Source: Solirubrobacterales bacterium
Lineage (GTDB): Bacteria; Actinomycetota; Thermoleophilia; Solirubrobacterales; Solirubrobacteraceae
Direction: 5' to 3'
DNA: 9,827 bases
Assembly (NCBI GenBank): GCA_013696535.1
Contig: JACCYI010000029.1
Coordinates: forward strand, 1-9,827
Shown here: in pieces, positions 1 to 7,242 of the stretch
Position numbering within the stretch: the stretch's first letter is position 1
Layout of the letters: each line of letters starts with the position of its first letter
Translations under genes and position numbers: made by a program
Notes under the pieces: generated by a model
The model's input: the letters and a program-made list of their open reading frames with translations, nothing else
Database searches by the model: none
Told to the model about the DNA's origin: nothing

Positions 1-63
1 GACTCCGAGCGCGAGCGTTGCCGCAAGCGCGAGCGCTCCGGTCCTGAAGGAACTGATAGGCAT
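1..63 (-). CDS. Start of a secreted protein, probably ABC sugar-binding protein (partial)
   Basis: Only the first 21 codons are in the window; the gene runs off the left edge. The translation begins MPISSFRTGALALAATLALG, a typical signal-peptide start: a short polar region with one arginine, then an alanine/leucine-rich hydrophobic core. No lipobox cysteine is reached before the edge. The ATG at 63 is preferred because AGGAGG at 73-78 lies nine bases upstream; an in-frame ATG at 72 would abut that site with no spacer. It follows the permease gene by 44 bases on the same strand. In ribose/fructose-type importers the missing third component at such a place is the extracellular sugar-binding protein. 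That role is inferred from position plus signal peptide; no ligand-binding domain is visible. Confidence 0.6.
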   Translation of the reverse strand, partial: MPISSFRTGALALAATLALGV

Positions 64-107
64 GTGCTGCATCCTCCTCGTGGATGGCTGGTGGGACACT
101 TGATGGG

Positions 108-1142
108 TCACCGGGCGTACCGCGCCCTGCGCAGCTGGTCGAAGTAGACGGCGGCGATCAGCACCGCGCCGACGGCGACCTGCTGCCAGAACGGCTGAAC
201 GCCGACGATCACGAAGCCATTGCGCAACACGGCGGGGATGAAGACGCCGACGATCGTCCCAACGATCGTTCCGACGCCGCCAAACAGGCTGGTTCCGCCG
301 ATCACGATCGCCGCAATCGCGTCGAGATTGTCGGTCGAGTGACCACCGATCGACGTGGTGCCAAACCGCGCCAGCGACAGGTATCCGGCGAGGCCCGCCA
401 GCGTCCCTCCGAGCGCGTACACCTTGATCAGGTGCCGGTCGACGTTGACGCCGCTGCGTCGAACGCCCTCCTCGTTGGAGCCGATGGCGTACGTGTATCG
501 CCCGAAACGCGTCTGAGCGAGGATGATCGCGAAGACAATCGCCACGGCGGCGGCGATCAGCACGAGGTAGGGGACCTGGCCGAACAGGCGGCCCGAGCCG
601 ATCGTCTCGATCAGCTTGAAGGGCACGTCGCGCTCGTCGACGCCGCCCGTGATCAGGAGCGCCGAGCCGAGCGCCATTCCCAACGTGCCAAGGGTGACGA
701 TGAACGCCGGGATCTTCGCCTTGGTCACCAGGAAGCCGTTGAGTGTCCCCCACGCGCAACCTGCGAGCAGGGCGATGGCCAGGCCAGCGATCAAGACACC
801 CCAGCTCTCACCGCCCAGAGCGTTCATGAATTTCGCGGAGATGACCCCGGTGAACACGAGCACCGCGCCGACCGAGAGGTCGATGCCCGCGGTGATGATC
901 ACGTAGGTGAGACCGGTCGCGATCACGAGCAGCACCGCGGCGTCGGTGGCGATGTTCCGTGTGTTGGAGATCGAGAAGAATTCCTGGAAGCGCAACGTCG
1001 AGAACACAAGGATCAGACCCACGAGGATCAGCAGGATCGACACGCTCGAGTTGGTCACCAGCCGCCGCCAGGCCGGCTGCTGCTCCTCGGGAGCCTCGTC
1101 GAGGCGCTGTTCGTCCTCGGCTGGAGCGGCGGAAGCGCTCAT
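108..1142 (-). CDS. Sugar ABC transporter permease, RbsC/FrcC type
   Basis: Membrane-spanning subunit of a carbohydrate importer of the ribose/xylose/fructose class (BPD_transp_2 family). The 344-residue product has a charged cytoplasmic tail of about 30 residues and then some eight to ten hydrophobic segments, the usual length and form for the family. Family-like stretches are visible: the TAGIDLSVGA region near residue 85, the VTLGTLGMALG region in the middle, and GGTSLFGGVGTIVGTIVG towards the end. Its ATG overlaps the TGA of the ATPase gene by four bases, and AAGGAG sits a few bases upstream, so translation is probably coupled. It should form a homodimer channel with the adjacent ATPase and receive sugar from the binding protein encoded downstream. 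The sugar cannot be read from the sequence. Confidence 0.93.
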   Translation of the reverse strand: MSASAAPAEDEQRLDEAPEEQQPAWRRLVTNSSVSILLILVGLILVFSTLRFQEFFSISNTRNIATDAAVLLVIATGLTYVIITAGIDLSVGAVLVFTGVISAKFMNALGGESWGVLIAGLAIALLAGCAWGTLNGFLVTKAKIPAFIVTLGTLGMALGSALLITGGVDERDVPFKLIETIGSGRLFGQVPYLVLIAAAVAIVFAIILAQTRFGRYTYAIGSNEEGVRRSGVNVDRHLIKVYALGGTLAGLAGYLSLARFGTTSIGGHSTDNLDAIAAIVIGGTSLFGGVGTIVGTIVGVFIPAVLRNGFVIVGVQPFWQQVAVGAVLIAAVYFDQLRRARYAR

Positions 1143-1915
1143 GTCGTCTCCTTCTCGTCGAACGTGAGCGCACCGGTCATCGCCGATACGACTTCTTCCA
1201 TGGACACGTCCTGCGGCTTCAGCCGGGCGACACGCGCACCCAGGCGCAGCACCTCGATGCGGTCGGCGACCTCGAAGACCTCGGGCATGTTGTGGCTGAT
1301 CAGCACGACTGAGAGCCCGTGGTCGCGGACCCGCTTGATCTGGTCGAGGACGTTGCGGGTCTGCACCACGCCGAGCGCCGCGGTCGGCTCGTCCATGAAC
1401 ACGACCTTCTTGGCCCAGGTCACGGCACGACAGATCGCAATCCCCTGCCGCTGGCCGCCAGACATGTTGGCCACCCGTGCGCCGGTGTCCTGGATTCGGA
1501 CGCCGAGAGCTTTGAACGCCTCGTCGCTGCGGCGACGCATCTCGCCCTTGTCGAGGAATCCGAGCTTGCCGAGCGGGCCGGATCGCAACACCTCGCGGCC
1601 GAGGAACATGTTGGCGGCGGGATCGATCTCGGCCGCCAGCGCGAGGTCCTGGTAGACGGTCTCGATGCCTAGGGCGCGCGAGTCGTGAGGCGTGTTGATC
1701 GACACGGGCTCACCTTCGAAGAAGATCTGACCGCGGTCCGGCGGGTGCACGCCCGTGAGCGTCTTGACCAGCGTGCTCTTGCCGGCGCCGTTGTCGCCGA
1801 TCAGCGCCACCACCTCGTTGGGATAGACCGTGAAGCTCGCGCCGCGCAACGCCTGCACGCGTCCGAAGCTCTTCACTATCTCTCGAGCCTCCAAAACCGG
1901 TTGATGGTTCACCAT
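1139..1915 (-). CDS. Sugar ABC transporter ATP-binding protein, single-domain FrcA type
   Basis: Cytoplasmic ATPase that powers the adjacent permease. The 258-residue protein carries one complete nucleotide-binding domain: Walker A GDNGAGKST at 40-48, Q-loop glutamine in VYQD near 89, signature MSGGQRQG at 151-158, Walker B VVFMDEPTAA at 171-180, and switch histidine 208 in LISHN. RbsA-, XylG- and MglA-type ATPases are about 500 residues with two fused domains. This one has a single domain, as in the FrcA-like branch, so it probably works as a homodimer. Start at ATG 1915 is supported by AGAGGAGG just upstream. It overlaps the mannose-6-phosphate isomerase gene by seven bases and the permease gene by four, placing it in the middle of a tightly packed operon. 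Confidence 0.94.
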   Translation of the reverse strand: MVNHQPVLEAREIVKSFGRVQALRGASFTVYPNEVVALIGDNGAGKSTLVKTLTGVHPPDRGQIFFEGEPVSINTPHDSRALGIETVYQDLALAAEIDPAANMFLGREVLRSGPLGKLGFLDKGEMRRRSDEAFKALGVRIQDTGARVANMSGGQRQGIAICRAVTWAKKVVFMDEPTAALGVVQTRNVLDQIKRVRDHGLSVVLISHNMPEVFEVADRIEVLRLGARVARLKPQDVSMEEVVSAMTGALTFDEKETT

Positions 1916-2934
1916 GCTCCCTCCTCTGTCGTGTCTTGAGCCGGGAGACAGCGGATGACGTCCACCCTTCCCTCAAACGTCGTCGGTCCGGCGGCGTGCG
2001 GCACGAGCGCCGTATTCCCGCGGTGCAGATCCAACACGTCCCCATGCGCCGTCCGAAGACGCCCGTTGCCCGCTTGGACGACGATCACAGCGAACGACGG
2101 TTCCGTTTCCACGGGCCCGAGCGCAGGCCGCAGGCGCTCGGCGCGGAAGTACGGCGCGGAGGCGTCTGGAAGTAGCAGCTCGACGGGCGCATGGGCATCG
2201 GCTGCGCTCTGCTTCAAGAGCTCGCTCGTGTCGGCGACGCCGAAGTCGAGCGCCGAGAGCGCCACCTCCCAGCCGAGACCGAGGTTCTCCGAGCCATCCT
2301 CTACGCCGAAGTGCTTCCACTCGACGAGCACGGAGAGATCAGTCGGCTCCTGCAGCTCGAGCAACAAGATCCCCGCACCGATCGCGTGCAGTGTCCCGGC
2401 GGGAACGAGCACCGCGTCACCCGACTGGACGGGCAGCCGGTTCAGGGCGGCGAGCATCTCCTCCGCGTCCTGGCGCTCGGCCCAGCCCCGCACCGTCTCC
2501 ATATCGATCGGCTCGCGCATCCCGACGTGCACGGCGGCGTCCGGCTCGGCCTCGAGGATGATCCAGGCTTCGGTCTTGCCGAAGTTGAGCCCGAGGTGCT
2601 GCCGAGCGAACGGCCGCCCCGGGTGAAAGTGCACGGGCAGGCGCTCGCCCGCGTCGAGCAGCTTGACCAGCAGGCCCGGCTCGGCGCCCCAGCGGGTTGT
2701 GTGATCCGGCCCGAGAAAGGGCTCCGGGTCGTTGCGAATGAGATCGCGAAGCACGCGCCCGTCTTCGAGCCGACTCAAGCCCTCTGACTCGTGCCCGAAG
2801 GACGTCGCCGTCGAGCCGATCCAGTCCTCCGGCCGCCCGTCCGCTCCGGCGGCAACGCCGCGCAGCGAGTCGATGCGTGCTCCGCCTCGGTAGAAGCGGT
2901 GAAATTGATTGGGAGGAAGGACGAGGGGCTTCAT
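1909..2934 (-). CDS. manA: Class I mannose-6-phosphate isomerase-like protein
   Basis: Cytoplasmic, metal-dependent cupin enzyme that in characterised relatives interconverts mannose 6-phosphate and fructose 6-phosphate. The 341-residue product shows the family's metal-site pattern: VHFHP with His102 and His104, GKTEAW with Glu122, and VPAGTLHAIG with His183, followed by LELQEPTDLS. The length fits the compact bacterial class I branch. Its ATG overlaps the repressor's TGA by four bases and its end overlaps the ATPase start by seven. The gene therefore sits between repressor and transporter, implying that the imported sugar or its product passes through an aldose-ketose phosphate step. The true substrate may not be mannose 6-phosphate, because such isomerases are often recruited to sugar loci. 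I am confident of the family, less so of the specific reaction. Confidence 0.88.
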   Translation of the reverse strand: MKPLVLPPNQFHRFYRGGARIDSLRGVAAGADGRPEDWIGSTATSFGHESEGLSRLEDGRVLRDLIRNDPEPFLGPDHTTRWGAEPGLLVKLLDAGERLPVHFHPGRPFARQHLGLNFGKTEAWIILEAEPDAAVHVGMREPIDMETVRGWAERQDAEEMLAALNRLPVQSGDAVLVPAGTLHAIGAGILLLELQEPTDLSVLVEWKHFGVEDGSENLGLGWEVALSALDFGVADTSELLKQSAADAHAPVELLLPDASAPYFRAERLRPALGPVETEPSFAVIVVQAGNGRLRTAHGDVLDLHRGNTALVPHAAGPTTFEGRVDVIRCLPAQDTTEEGAW

Positions 2935-3938
2935 AGCGCTGTCTCTCCGGTTCCGCGGGTGATCAGGGTGGTGGGGATCGTGAGCCGCTGGGTCGGGCGG
3001 TCGTCGCCGTCGAGCCGCGCGAAGGCCAGCGTCGCGGCCACGGTTCCCATCGCCGCCGGATCGGAGCGCACCACCGTGACGCCCAGCAGGTCGGCGAGCT
3101 CGAAGTCGTCGAAGCCGACCAGCGCGACGGCACGGTGGGCCCAGTGCAGCGCGTGCAGGGCGCCGACGGTATTGCGGTTGTTGGCCGCGAAGATCCCCGT
3201 CGGGCGGCGATCTTCGGGCAGCGCAAGGAGACGATCAACCGCGTCGCGGGCTTCGGTCGCGTCACGATTGCCGCTCAGTACCAAGGCCGGGTCTTCCGCG
3301 ATGCCGGCGGCCGCGAGAGTCGCGCGATAGCCGCTCAGGCGCTCGCCGGCCGTGTAGAGGTCGGCGGAGTCGCACACGCAGGCGATGCGCACGTGGCCCT
3401 GGCCGAGCAGGTGCTCGATGGCCTGTCGAGCCCCGCCGGCGTTGTCCAACAGCACCGTGTCGGCCTCGATCCGGGCGGGCGGGCGGTCTAGGAACACGGC
3501 GCTCGTGCGGCCCAGGTCGTCTGACATGTAGCGGTGATCAGGGCCGGCAGGGACCACGAGCAGAGCGTCGACGCGGCGGCGCAGGAGGACGGTCACCAAC
3601 TCGCGCTCGCGGTCAGCGTCCTCGAGTGCCGACGCGGTGATGAGCAGATAGCCTCGGTCTCGGCTGACGGCCTCGACGGACTGGGCGATGGCCGAGTAGA
3701 ACGGGTTGGCGACATCCTCGATTATGAGCCCGAGCGTCGAGGAGGACTGCCCAGAGCGCAGAGAGCGCGCGAGGTCGTTGCGCTGGAAGCCGAGCTCAGC
3801 GATCGCCTCGGACACGCGCGTGGCGGTGTGGGCGGCCACACTCGGCTCGTCGTTGATGACGCGCGACACGGTCTTGAGGCTCACACCGGCTTTCGACGCG
3901 ACATCCCGCATGGTGGGCCGTGCCGCTGCAGTCGTCAC
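2931..3938 (-). CDS. LacI-family transcriptional repressor
   Basis: Sugar-responsive DNA-binding repressor. From the GTG at 3938 the protein has 335 residues. An N-terminal helix-turn-helix is plain (MRDVASKAGVSLKTVSRVIN, about 10-29), then the hinge segment LARSLRSG near 56-63 and a periplasmic-binding-protein-like effector domain starting at TLGLIIEDVANPFY. Positions that commonly set operator choice in the recognition helix are Leu21 and Lys22. The 3938 start is chosen because GGGGAGAG lies a suitable distance upstream; an in-frame GTG at 3965 would add nine residues but has a poorer site. It is the first gene of the isomerase/transporter operon, and two perfect palindromes flank its promoter, so autoregulation is likely. 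The effector is presumably the imported sugar or its phosphate, which is unknown. Confidence 0.93.
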   Translation of the reverse strand: MTTAAARPTMRDVASKAGVSLKTVSRVINDEPSVAAHTATRVSEAIAELGFQRNDLARSLRSGQSSSTLGLIIEDVANPFYSAIAQSVEAVSRDRGYLLITASALEDADRERELVTVLLRRRVDALLVVPAGPDHRYMSDDLGRTSAVFLDRPPARIEADTVLLDNAGGARQAIEHLLGQGHVRIACVCDSADLYTAGERLSGYRATLAAAGIAEDPALVLSGNRDATEARDAVDRLLALPEDRRPTGIFAANNRNTVGALHALHWAHRAVALVGFDDFELADLLGVTVVRSDPAAMGTVAATLAFARLDGDDRPTQRLTIPTTLITRGTGETAL

Positions 3939-3966
3939 CGCTCTCTCCCCGTCGCGTCTCGGCACC

Positions 3967-3980
3967 CATGTCCCGACATG
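3967..3980. repeat. Short inverted repeat CATGTC-CC-GACATG in repressor leader
   Basis: Six-base perfect arms separated by two bases, abutting the left-hand operator. It lies in the predicted 5' leader of the repressor operon, between transcription start and the 3938 start codon. It could be an extra protein site or a chance palindrome; a two-base loop is too small for a good RNA hairpin. Confidence 0.4.
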
Positions 3981-3996
3981 TTGACAACGTTGTCAA
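3981..3996. promoter_or_regulatory. LacI-type operator O1
   Basis: A perfect 16-base palindrome, TTGACAACGTTGTCAA, with the central CG step typical of LacI-family operators. It lies roughly 10-25 bases downstream of the predicted transcription start of the repressor operon and 43 bases upstream of the 3938 start codon. It shares a 14-base core exactly with the second site at 4025-4038. That the adjacent repressor binds it is inferred from proximity and symmetry. Confidence 0.85.
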
Positions 3997-4011
3997 TGGC
4001 CGTACTTCCAG

Positions 4012-4039
4012 GCTATACCCGTGATGACAACGTTGTCAA
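4012..4039 (-). promoter_or_regulatory. Promoter of the repressor-isomerase-transporter operon
   Basis: On the minus strand TTGACA at 4039-4034 is a consensus -35 box and TATAGC at 4017-4012 a fair -10 box, with a 16-base spacer. The predicted transcription start is about 4005, giving a leader of roughly 67 bases to the GTG at 3938. The -35 box is part of the upstream operator palindrome, so repressor and sigma factor would compete for it. The promoter begins only about ten bases past the stop codon of the kinase gene. Confidence 0.65.
4025..4038. promoter_or_regulatory. LacI-type operator O2
   Basis: A perfect 14-base palindrome, TGACAACGTTGTCA, identical to the core of the site at 3982-3995. 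It overlaps the -35 box. Centre-to-centre distance between the two sites is 43 bases, about four helical turns, so two repressor dimers would sit on nearly the same face of the DNA on either side of the -10 box. Confidence 0.83.
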
Positions 4040-4049
4040 GTGACAGCCG

Positions 4050-5393
4050 TCAAGAGAAGCCTCCCACCGCGCTTGCGTCCGACTCGGCCATGCCCACCGA
4101 CCAGCCGCCGAGCAGCGCAGCCCCGCGGGCGGTCGCCTCCTGAACCGACGACCATTCGATCGGCCCGAGTCGCCCTTCCTTGGCCGCGCGAGCGGCGGCA
4201 CCCCGCCCGCCCCCGCCCGTTGCGACGATCCTCCCGTGCGGTCCGGCCACCGCGTTGCTGCGGCTCAAGGTCCTGGCGCTCATGTCGGCTCCGGCCTCGA
4301 GGGCCGCCCGCCACACGCTCGCCGGGGTGGCTTCGGGCGGGAGATCAGCTCGGGTCAGCGGCCGAGGGCCGCCAAAGGCCGCCAGACGCGGCGGTGTCTC
4401 CGCCGGATCGAGCCCGGCGACGCTCTCGGTAAGCGCGTCACGCTCGGTCTGACCTTCGACGCCCAACGCCTTCAAGACTCCGGCCTGCGCCACGCAGAGC
4501 TCGTTGCCGCTGAGCAGAGCCCAGCGGTCGGGGAGCACGTGCCGCCCAACCGTCACCCCGGCGGCCACGGCATCGGCGATCCGTCCCGGAGGCAAGCCCG
4601 CAGGGCTTGTGCGCACGATGACCTCAGCCGTGCCGGAGGAGAGCAGGACGTCGCCCTCGCGGTCGGCGTCCGCCCCGACCATCGCGGCCAGATGATCGTG
4701 TCCGGCGATGGCGATGGCGGCCCCGCGTCCGGGCGCGAACGCTTGACCCACACGTCCGATCTGCACACCTGCCTGCACCGGCTCGGCCATGAAGTCCGCC
4801 TGGACGCCGAGCCACTCGAGCGCCTCTGACCACCACACGCCTGCGACCAGTTCGAACAACCCGGTCCGCGAGGCCAGCGAGAGCTCTGCCACCTCAGCCG
4901 CGCCGAGCGACCGGGCCACCCACTCCGGAATACCAAGCCAGCGCACCCCCCGCGCCGCGGCGGGTAGGCGCGAGAGCTGCCAGCGCAGCTTGCTCGCTGA
5001 GCAGAGCGCCGAGGCCGGCAGGCCGGTCCGCTCGGCGAATGCCCGAGCGCCGAACTGCGCGGCGATCTCCGCCGCCTCGTCGGCTCCGCGGGCATCGTGC
5101 CAGGCGATGGCAGGGCCGACCGGGCGGCCGTGGCGGTCGAGCAGGACTCCCGTTTCGGCCATGCCGGCGACACCGACCGCGGCGACAACTCCCGCCGGCC
5201 CGTTCGCCAGTGCCTCGGCGGCCGCCGCGAGCGTGGCGCGGACGATCTCCTCTGGATCGAGTTCCGCGCCCGTCGCCACTTGGGTCCAGGGCGTTCGCGA
5301 GCGCGCCTGCGAGACTTCAGCGCCGCTGGGCTCGAGCACCACTGCCTTGCAGTACGTGGTCCCGACGTCAAGGCCCAGGAGCAGCTCGGTCAT
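4050..5393 (-). CDS. FGGY-family carbohydrate kinase
   Basis: ATP-dependent cytoplasmic kinase for a sugar or polyol. The 447-residue protein has the N-terminal phosphate loop GLDVGTTYCK with Asp9, the sugar-side motif AIAWHDARG with Asp100, the probable catalytic base Asp233 in AGHDHLAAMVGA, a second phosphate motif SSGTAE at 252-257, and the adenosine-side glycine-rich GGGGRG at 393-398 followed by ATARGAALLGG. It is shorter than the roughly 480-520 residues common in the family, the shortening being mainly in the C-terminal domain. It starts six bases after the LacD-like aldolase stop and is the last gene of the catabolic operon. Family members act on xylulose, fuculose, ribulose, erythritol and others; I cannot assign the substrate. 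The GHDH motif is more like the fuculokinase-like side than classical xylulokinases, which is only a hint. Confidence 0.9.
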   Translation of the reverse strand: MTELLLGLDVGTTYCKAVVLEPSGAEVSQARSRTPWTQVATGAELDPEEIVRATLAAAAEALANGPAGVVAAVGVAGMAETGVLLDRHGRPVGPAIAWHDARGADEAAEIAAQFGARAFAERTGLPASALCSASKLRWQLSRLPAAARGVRWLGIPEWVARSLGAAEVAELSLASRTGLFELVAGVWWSEALEWLGVQADFMAEPVQAGVQIGRVGQAFAPGRGAAIAIAGHDHLAAMVGADADREGDVLLSSGTAEVIVRTSPAGLPPGRIADAVAAGVTVGRHVLPDRWALLSGNELCVAQAGVLKALGVEGQTERDALTESVAGLDPAETPPRLAAFGGPRPLTRADLPPEATPASVWRAALEAGADMSARTLSRSNAVAGPHGRIVATGGGGRGAAARAAKEGRLGPIEWSSVQEATARGAALLGGWSVGMAESDASAVGGFS

Positions 5394-5399
5394 GGCGTC

Positions 5400-6305
5400 C
5401 TAGCCGGCTGCGTCGAGGATGGCGAGGAGGTCCTCCAAGCGCCGGCGAGCGACGTCGTCGAGGAAGCGCCGGCATTCCGCCTCGGGCAGTCCGACGGCCT
5501 CCTTCCACAGCGAGCGCCCAGCGATGAAGCCATCCGCTCCGCCGTCCATGGCGTCGCGCAGGTGCCCGCAGAAAGCCTCGTGGCCGACGCCTGCCGACAG
5601 CACCGCCCACGGAACGTCGATCGCGTCGGTGATCTTCCGGCACGCTTGAGCGCTACCAGGGTATTCGAGCTTCAAGACCTTCGTGCCGCACTCCTGGAGG
5701 AAGACCGCGCCGTCAACGACGAGATCCTTCTTACGGGCGGAGAACTCCTCCGGGGTCTCGTCCTCGAGCTTGTAGGTCATGAGCTCCATCACGCACAGCA
5801 GACCCGCGCTGCCACAGTCCTCGAGCGCCGAACGCACCATGCGGGCGGAGTGGCCGTGGAGATCCTCGCGATCGGCCCGGAGGAACACCATGATCTTGGC
5901 TGCCGTGGCTCCGAGGGCGCGCGCACCGGCGGCGCCCAGGCCTGGGATGAGCTGCGACTGGCGCAGGCCGTCCCACGTGTCATGGCCATCCGCCTCGATC
6001 CGCACGAGCAACCCGACGTCGCGCGGAAGGCGACCGTCGTCGATGATGGCGGGCAGCGACACGTCGGGATCGAGGAGTACCGCGCTGGCCTCCCGCCCGA
6101 CCGTCTCGACCAGAGCGGCCTTGAAGGCCCGCTGCGCCTTGGGCGCGCTCGAGAGCCCCATGCCGTCCAGCATGTCCACCAGGGGCTGCCCGTGATCGGC
6201 GGCGATGACGGCGAAGCGTCCGGCCGATGTCGTGATCTGCTGCAGCGCGCGCCGCTCGGCGGTGCTTGGGGCGGTGACGGACTGTGCGGTTTCCGGAGCG
6301 GTCAT
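5400..6305 (-). CDS. LacD/YihT-type class I aldolase
   Basis: Schiff-base aldolase of the group holding tagatose-1,6-bisphosphate aldolase (LacD) and sulfofructose-phosphate aldolase (YihT). The 301-residue product has an early GRFAVIAADHGQPL motif near 29-42, acidic strand end VLLDPD near 77-81, AKIMVFLRAD at 136-144, probable Schiff-base lysine Lys212 in VLKLEYPG, and the phosphate-binding end SAGVGHE plus GADGFIAGRSLWK. The start is ATG 6305, because the family's similarity begins soon after it. The reading frame stays open back to 6410, but those 35 residues are arginine-rich and lie inside the preceding gene. It follows the DUF2090 gene by seven bases and precedes the kinase gene by six. 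It probably releases dihydroxyacetone phosphate. Tagatose, fructose or sulfosugar phosphates are all possible substrates. Confidence 0.88.
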   Translation of the reverse strand: MTAPETAQSVTAPSTAERRALQQITTSAGRFAVIAADHGQPLVDMLDGMGLSSAPKAQRAFKAALVETVGREASAVLLDPDVSLPAIIDDGRLPRDVGLLVRIEADGHDTWDGLRQSQLIPGLGAAGARALGATAAKIMVFLRADREDLHGHSARMVRSALEDCGSAGLLCVMELMTYKLEDETPEEFSARKKDLVVDGAVFLQECGTKVLKLEYPGSAQACRKITDAIDVPWAVLSAGVGHEAFCGHLRDAMDGGADGFIAGRSLWKEAVGLPEAECRRFLDDVARRRLEDLLAILDAAG

Positions 6306-6312
6306 GCTCGCC

Positions 6313-7227
6313 TTATACCGGGGTCGCGGCGGACTCGTAGAGCTCGATCGTCTGGCGGTAGTTGCCCGCGATCGCCTCCACGGTGGTCTCGCGATCAGCC
6401 CGGCCGCCAAGCCAGCCCTTCAGCGCGTCCCAAAAGATCGTGCGACCGATGGCAAAGCCGATGAAGCCGTCGACGGACGCGGCCTGGCGGAGCCAATGCG
6501 CCACCGTCGCCTCGTCGGCGCCGGCACCCAGCACCACGCAGGCGACGCCGTCGCGTCCGTCGGCGCGGGCGGCCTCGGCCACGCGGCGGCAGTCCCGTGT
6601 GCTGTCGAACCCTTCGACCTTCCAGACGTCGGGCTCGACGCCCGCAGCGTGCAGCTCGTCGATCGCGGTGACGGTCAGCTCGGGCCGGAGCTCGCGGGCG
6701 TAACGGTCGGGGTCACGGTCGAGCTGCGCGAGCTGTGCGGGCTCGGCCGGGACCAGGACCTCGAAGAGGTACTTGGTACGCCGCGGCTCGAGCCAGTCCG
6801 ACAGCCGGGCCAGCTTCTCGGCTTGGCGCCGATTGAGCTCTCGATCGCCGCCAGGGTTGTAGCGGGTGAGCACCTTGACGAAGTCTGGGTCGAACGCCTC
6901 GATGTGGCGAGCGAAGTCGTCGCCGTGCTCGAGCTCGAACTCCGCGCGTGAGCTGCGCTCGACGCACATGGCCAGCGGCAGGCCGCGGGCCTTCGCGGCG
7001 CGGGCGGCAGCGGCGCCATACTCCTCGTCGGTGAGCGCGCCCACGGTGCCCGGCGTGGCCGACTCGGCGGCGACCAGAAGGCCGTCGAGGATGATGCGCT
7101 TGGCTTCGATCATGCGCTCAAGCTCATCCGGGGTGGCGGCACGATCGATTCCGAACAGCTTGGTCCGGAACGACGTGCGATGGTCGAGCGCCAGGATGTA
7201 CAACGGGGTGTCATGGCCGTGCTTCAC
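6313..7227 (-). CDS. DUF2090 aldolase, IolC C-terminal-domain type
   Basis: Free-standing protein resembling the DUF2090 domain that is fused to the IolC kinase in many bacteria and is linked to cleavage of 2-deoxy-5-keto-gluconate 6-phosphate in inositol breakdown. The 304-residue product opens with LYILALDHRTSFRTKLFG (residues 9-26), the family's hallmark. It continues with DFVKVLTRYNPGGD near 115-128, VWKVEGFDS near 201-209, VVLGAGAD near 231-238 and GFAIGRTIFWDALKGWL near 257-273. Lys203 in WKVEG aligns in character with the Schiff-base lysine motif of LacD-like aldolases, an inference from motif likeness. The GTG start at 7227 has AAGGAG upstream. It lies 15 bases after the PFK-like gene. 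No other inositol gene is present, so a different keto-sugar phosphate substrate is plausible. Confidence 0.85.
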   Translation of the reverse strand: MKHGHDTPLYILALDHRTSFRTKLFGIDRAATPDELERMIEAKRIILDGLLVAAESATPGTVGALTDEEYGAAAARAAKARGLPLAMCVERSSRAEFELEHGDDFARHIEAFDPDFVKVLTRYNPGGDRELNRRQAEKLARLSDWLEPRRTKYLFEVLVPAEPAQLAQLDRDPDRYARELRPELTVTAIDELHAAGVEPDVWKVEGFDSTRDCRRVAEAARADGRDGVACVVLGAGADEATVAHWLRQAASVDGFIGFAIGRTIFWDALKGWLGGRADRETTVEAIAGNYRQTIELYESAATPV

Positions 7228-7242
7228 GGCGCAGCTCCTTGA

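Noticed and set aside
84..1655. A 523-codon open frame on the plus strand across the permease and ATPase genes
   Set aside because: It is antisense to two unmistakable ABC genes, is dominated by Arg/Asp/Glu/His repeats typical of shadow frames in GC-rich DNA, and shows no domain.
3939..3965. A GTG start at 3965 for the LacI-family repressor
   Set aside because: It is possible, but it adds nine charged residues and has a weaker ribosome site than the GTG at 3938, which follows GGGGAGAG. It is kept only as an alternative.
6306..6410. A 35-residue N-terminal extension of the LacD-like aldolase
   Set aside because: The extension overlaps the end of the DUF2090 gene, is Arg/Ser/Pro-rich and lacks family similarity; the ATG at 6305 gives the expected start.
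5097..6464. A 455-codon open frame on the plus strand across the kinase and aldolase genes
   Set aside because: It crosses three real genes on the other strand, has low-complexity composition and no recognisable motif.
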